Assembly (NCBI GenBank): GCA_002169755.1
Contig: NHIU01000031.1
Location: forward strand, 7,078-18,497
Direction: 5' to 3'
DNA: 11,420 nucleotides
Source: Candidatus Pelagibacter sp. TMED197
GTDB lineage: Bacteria; Pseudomonadota; Alphaproteobacteria; Pelagibacterales; Pelagibacteraceae
Shown here: piece by piece, positions 6,725 through 11,420 of the stretch
How the letters are laid out: each line of letters opens with the position of its first letter
Numbering within the stretch: position 1 is the first letter of the stretch
Position numbers and translations under genes: made by a program
Notes under the pieces: generated by a model
What the model saw: only the letters and a program-made list of their open reading frames with translations
Databases searched by the model: none
Told to the model about the DNA's origin: nothing

Positions 6725-7056
6725 AATTAATTGTTAATAATACTATTAAAAGAGAAAAGGAAAAATTTTTTATTAAAAAAGAGCTAAAGTGTATAATGAA
6801 TTTGTACGCCAAAATGGTCTCAAACGGAACTTGGAAAGATTACTCTTTTTCGTCATGCTCTAGAGAAATATCCTTTGACGTTTATCAGCGAGCTTCCGAT
6901 AAACCAGTATTAAGAATATTAAAAAATTTAAGTCCTAATTATTATAATGAAAAGTTTTTAATAAAAGACAAAAACGGAAAGATTCTTAAAAAATCAGAAA
7001 ATTTAAATCAACTTATTGATAAAATTAGTTGGAAAAACATTAAACTCGTAAAGTAA
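6721..7056 (+). CDS. DUF2794 family protein, function unknown
   Basis: 111 residues with no signal peptide or membrane helix, so probably cytoplasmic. It matches the alphaproteobacterial DUF2794 pattern: ELKCIMNLYAKMVSNGTWKDY at 21-41, then ISFDVYQRASDKPVLRILKN at about 50-69, with a C-terminal segment about a residue and a helix (ILKKSENLNQLIDKI). No enzyme motif is seen; C24 and C46 are the only cysteines. The start codon overlaps the yciB stop by 4 bp, implying coupled translation and shared expression. The stop codon directly abuts that of the convergent BI-1 gene. The family assignment is from memory of the conserved block. Confidence 0.8.
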   Translation: MKLIVNNTIKREKEKFFIKKELKCIMNLYAKMVSNGTWKDYSFSSCSREISFDVYQRASDKPVLRILKNLSPNYYNEKFLIKDKNGKILKKSENLNQLIDKISWKNIKLVK

Positions 7057-7809
7057 TTACCTTCTTTGACCGAAAAGTCTTAAAAGCATAATAAATAGAT
7101 TTATAAAATCTAAGTAAAGTGTTAAAGCTCCCATGACTGCTTTTTTGCCGATCATTTCTCCGCTATCACTGACTAAGTACATATTCTTTATTTTTTGAGT
7201 ATCATACGCAGTCAATCCTACAAAAATTAAAACACCTAAAATTGAAATCACAAAGTACATCATAGTAGACTTCATGAATAGGTTAACAAGAGAAGCTATA
7301 ATTATTCCAAACAAACCCATCATTAAAAAAGAGCCTAGTTTAGTTAAATCTCTTTTAGTAGTATAGCCATAAATACTCATCGCGCCAAAAGTTCCTGCGG
7401 TGATAAAGAAAACTCGAGTGATACTAGCGCCAGTATACAATAAAAAAATTGAAGATAGAGATGCGCCCATTAAGGCCGCGAAAATCCAAAAAGTTGTTTG
7501 AGCTTTTGCAGCTGACATTTTAGCGATACCAAAGCTCATGTAAAACACTACTGCTAATGGAGCTAGCATTATTACCCATTTTAGTCCCGAAGCATAAATT
7601 GTGTTTCCAAAATTAGTTAAACCAATGATTTGCCCACCATCACTAGTAACCACTGCCATCTTGAAAAATGCTAAAGCGATGAAACCTGTAAGTAAAACGC
7701 CCGATGCCATGTAGTTATAGACTTTAAGCATGTAGGATCTTAAGCCTTGATCAATAATTGCTTCAGAGGTTGAAGATCTTACTGAAGTGGTTTGTTTATT
7801 AAATTCCAT
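7057..7809 (-). CDS. Bax inhibitor-1/YccA (TMBIM) family membrane protein
   Basis: 250 residues with seven likely membrane helices after a ~24-residue polar N-terminus. Diagnostic features: QGLRSYMLKVYNYMASG (21-37), IYGYTTKRDLTKLGSFLMMGL (about 146-166), AYDTQKIK (201-208) and LYLDFINLFIMLLRLFG (231-247). D203 and D234 fit the acidic pair that forms the pH sensor in the bacterial homologue BsYetJ. Relatives act as pH-sensitive calcium leak channels or, as E. coli YccA, modulate the FtsH protease; which applies here cannot be told. It is transcribed divergently from the aldo/keto reductase across 77 bp and has a good promoter-like sequence right before the ATG. Confidence 0.94.
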   Translation of the reverse strand: MEFNKQTTSVRSSTSEAIIDQGLRSYMLKVYNYMASGVLLTGFIALAFFKMAVVTSDGGQIIGLTNFGNTIYASGLKWVIMLAPLAVVFYMSFGIAKMSAAKAQTTFWIFAALMGASLSSIFLLYTGASITRVFFITAGTFGAMSIYGYTTKRDLTKLGSFLMMGLFGIIIASLVNLFMKSTMMYFVISILGVLIFVGLTAYDTQKIKNMYLVSDSGEMIGKKAVMGALTLYLDFINLFIMLLRLFGQRR

Positions 7810-7815
7810 AAAAAT

Positions 7816-7843
7816 AATATATGAATTTTTATTAACTTTTCAA
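7816..7843 (-). promoter_or_regulatory. Sigma70-type promoter candidate for the BI-1 family gene
   Basis: On the minus strand a -35-like TTGAAA (7838-7843) is followed after 16 bp by TATATT (7816-7821); TATTAT two bases further gives an 18-bp spacer. Transcription would begin at or within a base or two of the ATG at 7809, so the mRNA would be leaderless. In agreement, no Shine-Dalgarno is present between the -10 and the start codon. Confidence 0.45.
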
Positions 7844-7886
7844 TAGTCAATAATTGCATTAAAAAAGTACTAAAATTGAGGATTTT

Positions 7887-8924
7887 ATGAAATTTAAGAA
7901 ATTAGGTAACACAAATTTAGATGTTAGTTTGATTTGCTTAGGAACAATGACCTGGGGCACTCAAAATTCTGAAGCAGATGCTTTTGAACAAATGGACTAC
8001 TCTTTGGAGCATGGGGTAAATTTTTTTGATACTGCAGAAATATATGCCGTACCTCCTACAGCAGAGACTTACGGCAAAACTGAAAAGATAATAGGAAATT
8101 GGTTCGAAAAAAGGAAAAATAGAGAAAAAATTATTTTAGCTTCTAAAGTTGCTGGACCTCGATGTGATTGGATAAGAAATGGAGAAAATAACTACACTGA
8201 AAAAAATATTGGTAAAGCAATAGATGGAAGCTTAAAAAGATTAAAAACAGATTATATAGATTTATACCAATTGCATTGGCCTGAAAGATCAACAAATACT
8301 TTCGGTAGAAGAGAGTATTCAATCGATAAAAAAGAAAAAGAATGGAATAGTTTTGAGACTATTTTACAAGCACTAGAAAAATATATTAAAAATGGAAAAA
8401 TTAGATACATTGGAATGTCGAACGAAACTCCTTATGGTTTATCGAAATATTTAGAGTTATCAAAAAACAAAAATTTACCGCGTATGATGTCTGTTCAAAA
8501 TCCATATAGTTTAGTAAATAGAACTTATGAGATAGGTATGTCTGAAATTTCAATAAGGGAAAAATGTGGGTTACTTGTCTACTATCCTTTAGCTGCGGGA
8601 GCTTTATCAGGAAAATATAGAAACAATCAAATGCCTAAAAATTCTAGATTAGCTTTATTTAAGGGCTGGGAAAGAATGATAAATCCCTTAGCTATGAAAG
8701 CATACGATGAATATTATAAGTTAGCCAAAGAAAATGAATTAACAATGGTTCAGTTGGCACAAGCGTTTGTTAATTCTAGACCTTTTGTAACTAGCAATAT
8801 TATTGGAGCTACAACAATGGCCCAATTAAAAGAAAATATTGAAAGTATTAACATTGAGCTGAGTGAGGAAATAATGGAAAAAATTAATTTAATACATAAC
8901 AACAATCCAAATCCATCACCATAA
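7887..8924 (+). CDS. tas: Aldo/keto reductase, Tas family (NADP(H)-dependent)
   Basis: 345 residues, matching E. coli Tas (346). The TIM-barrel catalytic tetrad is complete: D48 and Y53 (FFDTAEIY), K87 (ASKVAG) and H130 (YQLHWPER). The cofactor-binding end is present as IIGATTMAQLKENI (305-318). The insert SEADAFEQMDYSLEHGVN and the segment ending in the PPTAETYGKTE loop are characteristic of the Tas branch. The enzyme is cytosolic; the natural substrate is not known, and the E. coli gene was found through complementation of a tyrosine auxotroph. The start is supported by TGAGGA at 7877-7882, one of the clearest ribosome-binding sites in this window. It is divergent from BI-1; the IalB-family gene follows after 44 bp. 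Confidence 0.92.
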   Translation: MKFKKLGNTNLDVSLICLGTMTWGTQNSEADAFEQMDYSLEHGVNFFDTAEIYAVPPTAETYGKTEKIIGNWFEKRKNREKIILASKVAGPRCDWIRNGENNYTEKNIGKAIDGSLKRLKTDYIDLYQLHWPERSTNTFGRREYSIDKKEKEWNSFETILQALEKYIKNGKIRYIGMSNETPYGLSKYLELSKNKNLPRMMSVQNPYSLVNRTYEIGMSEISIREKCGLLVYYPLAAGALSGKYRNNQMPKNSRLALFKGWERMINPLAMKAYDEYYKLAKENELTMVQLAQAFVNSRPFVTSNIIGATTMAQLKENIESINIELSEEIMEKINLIHNNNPNPSP

Positions 8925-8968
8925 TTCGAGCCATTGAAATAGCTAAATTTTAGTATAAAAATAAATCC

Positions 8969-9469
8969 ATGTTATTTAAAAAAATTTTTATTTTTATCTT
9001 TATGTTGGTATTTAGTTTTAATGCGTTAGCTAATGCACCTAAATCGACTGGTAAATTTAAAAATTGGGAAAGTTTTACAGCAGAAACTAATAAGGGAAAA
9101 ATTTGTTTTGCACAGACAACACCTACAAAAAGAGCTCCATCATCTATTCAGAGAGGCAAATCAAAATTATTTGTAACTTTCAGACCTTCTGAAAATATTA
9201 AAGATGAAATAAGTTTGACAAGTGGTCATGATTATAAGAGCTCAACTGTGACTGCATCCTCAGGAAAAAAAAGATATTCTTTTTTTTCTCAAAAAAACTT
9301 TGCTTGGTTGTTAGATGATCAAGAAGAAAAAAATTTTATAAAATTAATGAAAAGAGCAACAGATCTAATTATTAAAGCAAGAACAACTAAAGATGCTGAA
9401 ACTACAGATCACTATTCTATGATGGGATTCACGAAGGCATACAATACCGCAAAAAAAACTTGTAATTAA
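8969..9469 (+). CDS. Secreted IalB-family protein (invasion-associated locus B)
   Basis: 166 residues. A signal peptide covers residues 1-21 (NALA cleavage, mature start at N22). The mature part has the family pattern: NWESFTAETNKGKICFAQTTPTK (32-54), LFVTFRP (67-73), then strands up to AWLLDD (112-117) and the C-terminal TTDHYSMMGFTKAYNTAKKTC (145-165). Its only two cysteines, C46 and C165, sit at conserved places and likely form a disulfide in the periplasm. The name comes from Bartonella IalB, but the family is widespread in free-living alphaproteobacteria, so no invasion role is implied. The function here is unknown. It lies 44 bp after tas; its stop codon is immediately followed by the argG start. 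Confidence 0.82.
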   Translation: MLFKKIFIFIFMLVFSFNALANAPKSTGKFKNWESFTAETNKGKICFAQTTPTKRAPSSIQRGKSKLFVTFRPSENIKDEISLTSGHDYKSSTVTASSGKKRYSFFSQKNFAWLLDDQEEKNFIKLMKRATDLIIKARTTKDAETTDHYSMMGFTKAYNTAKKTCN

Positions 9470-10654
9470 ATGAAAAAAATTGTCTTAGCTTATTCGGGTG
9501 GACTCGATACCTCGATAATATTAAAATGGTTACAAGAAAATTATAACGCTGAAATCATTGCATACACCTCAGATATTGGCCAGGTAATGAACAAAAAAAA
9601 AATTATCAGAAACGCAAAAAACTTAGGTGTTAAGAAAATAATTATTGAAAATCTAAAGAATATTTTTGTAAAGGATTTTGTCTTTCCAATGATTAGAGCT
9701 CACGCAGTTTATGAGGGAGTGTATCTATTAGGAACGTCTATAGCGAGACCGTTGATTGCTAAAAGACAGATAGCTATTGCAAAAAAATTTAAAGCGTTTG
9801 CTGTGTCTCATGGAGCTACCGGAAAAGGTAATGATCAAATAAGATTTGAGCTTGGGTATGCTTTTTTTGGAGGAAGAAAAATTAAAGTAATTGCTCCTTG
9901 GAGAGAATGGAAGTTACAGTCTAGAACTGATCTGATTAATTATGCTAAAAAAAAAAATATTCCTATTCCTAAAGATAAAAAAGGAGCTCCACCTTTTTCT
10001 GTTGATGATAATATTTTTCATACATCGACTGAAGGTAAAGTTTTAGAAAATCCAAAAAATTCTGCTCCTGAATTTATATTTCAAAGAACAATTTCTCCTG
10101 AAAAGGCTTCTAATAAAAAAACTAGAATTAGAATTACATTCAGGAACGGTGATGCAACTTCAATAAATGGAAAAAAATTAAAACCGGAAAAACTTTTAGA
10201 AAAGTTAAATATACTAGCGGGCAAAAACGGTATAGGGAGAGTCGATTTAGTTGAAAATAGATTTATAGGAATTAAGTCAAGAGGTGTATATGAAACTCCT
10301 GGTGGCACAGTATTGTATATAGCTCATAGAGCAATAGAGTCGGTTACTTTAGATAAAGAAACAGTTCATGCGAAAGAAAGGATAATGCCAGAATATGCTG
10401 AATTGGTTTATAACGGCTACTGGTTTTCAAAAAAAAGGTTAAAACTACAAAAAATAATAGACAAAAAAAGAAGTCAAGTATCAGGTGAGGTGGTTTTGAA
10501 TCTTTATAAAGGTAATGTAACTATTCATTCAAGAAAAACAAAAAATAAAGCTTATTCAATGAAAAAAGTTTCTTTTGAGGAAAATAAATCGTTTAACAAG
10601 TCGAAAGTTGAAAAATTCATTAAATATCACTCTAAACAGTTATATAAATCTTAA
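9470..10654 (+). CDS. argG: Argininosuccinate synthase
   Basis: 394 residues, close to the usual ~400. It joins citrulline and aspartate using ATP to give argininosuccinate, the penultimate step of arginine synthesis, in the cytosol. The PP-loop is AYSGGLDTS (7-15). Further signatures are AYTSDIGQ (31-38), AHAVYEGVYLLGTSIARPLIA (77-97), SHGATGKGNDQIRFELGY (113-130), APWREW (142-147), HTSTEG (184-189) and GIKSRGVYETPGGT (267-280). The ATG follows the ialB-family stop directly (TAA then ATG) and has no visible Shine-Dalgarno of its own, so translation is probably coupled to the upstream gene. An 11-base A run (9947-9957) encodes Lys160-162. argH is not in the window. Confidence 0.98.
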   Translation: MKKIVLAYSGGLDTSIILKWLQENYNAEIIAYTSDIGQVMNKKKIIRNAKNLGVKKIIIENLKNIFVKDFVFPMIRAHAVYEGVYLLGTSIARPLIAKRQIAIAKKFKAFAVSHGATGKGNDQIRFELGYAFFGGRKIKVIAPWREWKLQSRTDLINYAKKKNIPIPKDKKGAPPFSVDDNIFHTSTEGKVLENPKNSAPEFIFQRTISPEKASNKKTRIRITFRNGDATSINGKKLKPEKLLEKLNILAGKNGIGRVDLVENRFIGIKSRGVYETPGGTVLYIAHRAIESVTLDKETVHAKERIMPEYAELVYNGYWFSKKRLKLQKIIDKKRSQVSGEVVLNLYKGNVTIHSRKTKNKAYSMKKVSFEENKSFNKSKVEKFIKYHSKQLYKS

Positions 10655-10675
10655 AATTCTGATAATAATTAATTA

Positions 10676-11062
10676 ATGAATGATACGATTCGAAATATTC
10701 AGTTAACCGCCGTCATTTTTGTCTTGTTCTCAACAATCATAGCATTTTTTCTTGAGGTAAAAGAAATGTATGACAATAGAAATATTGAATTAGCAGACTT
10801 GTTACTTATGTTTATTTACATTGAGGTAATTGGACTTGTTCGCTCTTATTGGGAAACTAGGGCAGTAAGGATTTCATATCCTTTAGTAATTGCAATAACA
10901 GCACTTGCAAGATTCATTATATTACAAGACAAAGAAAGTGATCCAACTAATTTAATATATATTTCGACTGCAATTTTAATTGTAGCTATTGCAACAGTAA
11001 TTATACGATTAAGAAATAGTAAATTTTTAAATTTAGATAAATCTAAGTCAAACGAGCTTTAA
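10676..11062 (+). CDS. PsiE-family (phosphate-starvation-inducible) membrane protein
   Basis: 128 residues with four likely membrane helices (about 10-28, 40-56, 67-83, 94-112) and a short Lys/Ser-rich tail. The family core is [21 protein letters not shown] (38-58) and [19 protein letters not shown] (65-83). In E. coli psiE expression responds to phosphate starvation and cAMP, but the protein's function is unknown, and no Pho box is visible upstream here. It starts 21 bp after argG, so it is likely in the same transcript. The last 20 bp overlap the end of folD on the other strand. Confidence 0.82.
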   Translation: MNDTIRNIQLTAVIFVLFSTIIAFFLEVKEMYDNRNIELADLLLMFIYIEVIGLVRSYWETRAVRISYPLVIAITALARFIILQDKESDPTNLIYISTAILIVAIATVIIRLRNSKFLNLDKSKSNEL

Positions 11063-11420
11063 AGCATTTTAAAGTATTTTGTAATAAACAAGCAATTGTC
11101 ATGGGCCCGACTCCTCCAGGAACAGGTGAAATCGCTTTTACTTTATCTTTAACTTCATCATAGCTGACATCACCAACTATTTTGTTTCCTTGTTTGTTGA
11201 TTCCAACATCTATAACAATCGCTCCGTCTTGTACCCAATCTTTTTTTACTAAGTTAGCTTTTCCAACTGCTGCAATTACTATATCTGCTTTTTGACATTC
11301 CATTTTAAGGTTAATAGTTTTTGAATGAGTGATTAGAACTGTACAATTTTCTTTTAATAAAAGTTGAGCCATTGGCTTTCCATTTAAGTTTGATCTACCG
11401 ATTATTACAACTCGTTTTCC
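11043..11420 (-). CDS. folD: FolD, methylenetetrahydrofolate dehydrogenase/methenyltetrahydrofolate cyclohydrolase (partial, C-terminal 125 residues)
   Basis: The frame is open through the right edge, so only the C-terminal part of a usual ~285-residue protein is present; the ATG at 11372 is internal. The NADP-binding domain is visible: [21 protein letters not shown] at the edge, then ITHSKT, the strand [32 protein letters not shown] and the signature [15 protein letters not shown]. FolD interconverts methylene-, methenyl- and 10-formyl-tetrahydrofolate in the cytosol for one-carbon metabolism. The folate-binding Lys and the catalytic Tyr lie outside the window. It is convergent with the PsiE-family gene, with a 20-bp 3' overlap. 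Confidence 0.97.
   Translation of the reverse strand, partial: GKRVVIIGRSNLNGKPMAQLLLKENCTVLITHSKTINLKMECQKADIVIAAVGKANLVKKDWVQDGAIVIDVGINKQGNKIVGDVSYDEVKDKVKAISPVPGGVGPMTIACLLQNTLKCFKARLT

Noticed and set aside
8940..8959. Small CTAAA/TTTAG palindrome and TATAAA before the IalB-family gene
   Set aside because: The palindrome has no room for a loop and the nearest TTGAAA is 14 bp from TATAAA, too close for a standard promoter; likely chance.
10081..10308. 75-codon minus-strand open frame
   Set aside because: Antisense to argG, where the sense frame holds conserved argininosuccinate synthase motifs.

Overview
The window looks like chromosomal DNA from a streamlined, AT-rich marine alphaproteobacterium, most likely of the SAR11/Pelagibacterales type. 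The reasons are very low G+C (about 30% by eye), lysine/asparagine/isoleucine-rich proteins, intergenic gaps that are mostly zero to a few tens of bases, many overlapping genes, and an alphaproteobacterial gene set (DUF2794, an IalB-family secreted protein, HspQ, YciB). The lineage is inferred from style and gene content; there is no rRNA marker here. I see no tRNA, rRNA, CRISPR array, insertion sequence or phage gene.

Left part (1-6102, all minus strand): a compact cytochrome c maturation run, ccmC-ccmD-ccmE-ccmF-ccmG-ccmH, read right to left with overlaps or gaps under 10 bp. It handles heme delivery (CcmC/D/E), heme ligation (CcmF/H) and apocytochrome thiol reduction (CcmG/H). ccmA, ccmB and ccmI are not in the run. 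It is followed after 39 bp by a predicted outer-membrane PagL-like lipid A deacylase with an unusual duplicated cysteine-bounded motif in its N-terminal half. After 5 bp comes an FMN-dependent alpha-hydroxy-acid (L-lactate type) dehydrogenase that leaves the window. Upstream of ccmC lies a 183-bp gap, the longest in the window, with a 9-bp inverted repeat and a separate 19-bp palindrome. hspQ precedes it on the same strand.

Middle (6179-7809): yciB/ispZ (GTG start) and a DUF2794 gene overlap as ATGA on the plus strand. They face a Bax-inhibitor-1 family membrane protein on the minus strand, with the two stop codons directly abutting. The BI-1 gene has the best promoter-like sequence in the window, placed so that its mRNA would be leaderless.

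Right part (7887-11420): a plus-strand run of a Tas-like aldo/keto reductase, an IalB-family secreted protein, argG (which starts on the base after the ialB stop) and a PsiE-family membrane protein. The last overlaps by 20 bp the convergent 3' end of folD, which is cut by the right edge.

Most of the window is ordinary housekeeping sequence. The best candidates for something undescribed are the tandem 16-residue Cys-loop motif fused to the PagL-like barrel, and the inverted repeats between hspQ and ccmC. I do not see a complete novel multi-gene system.
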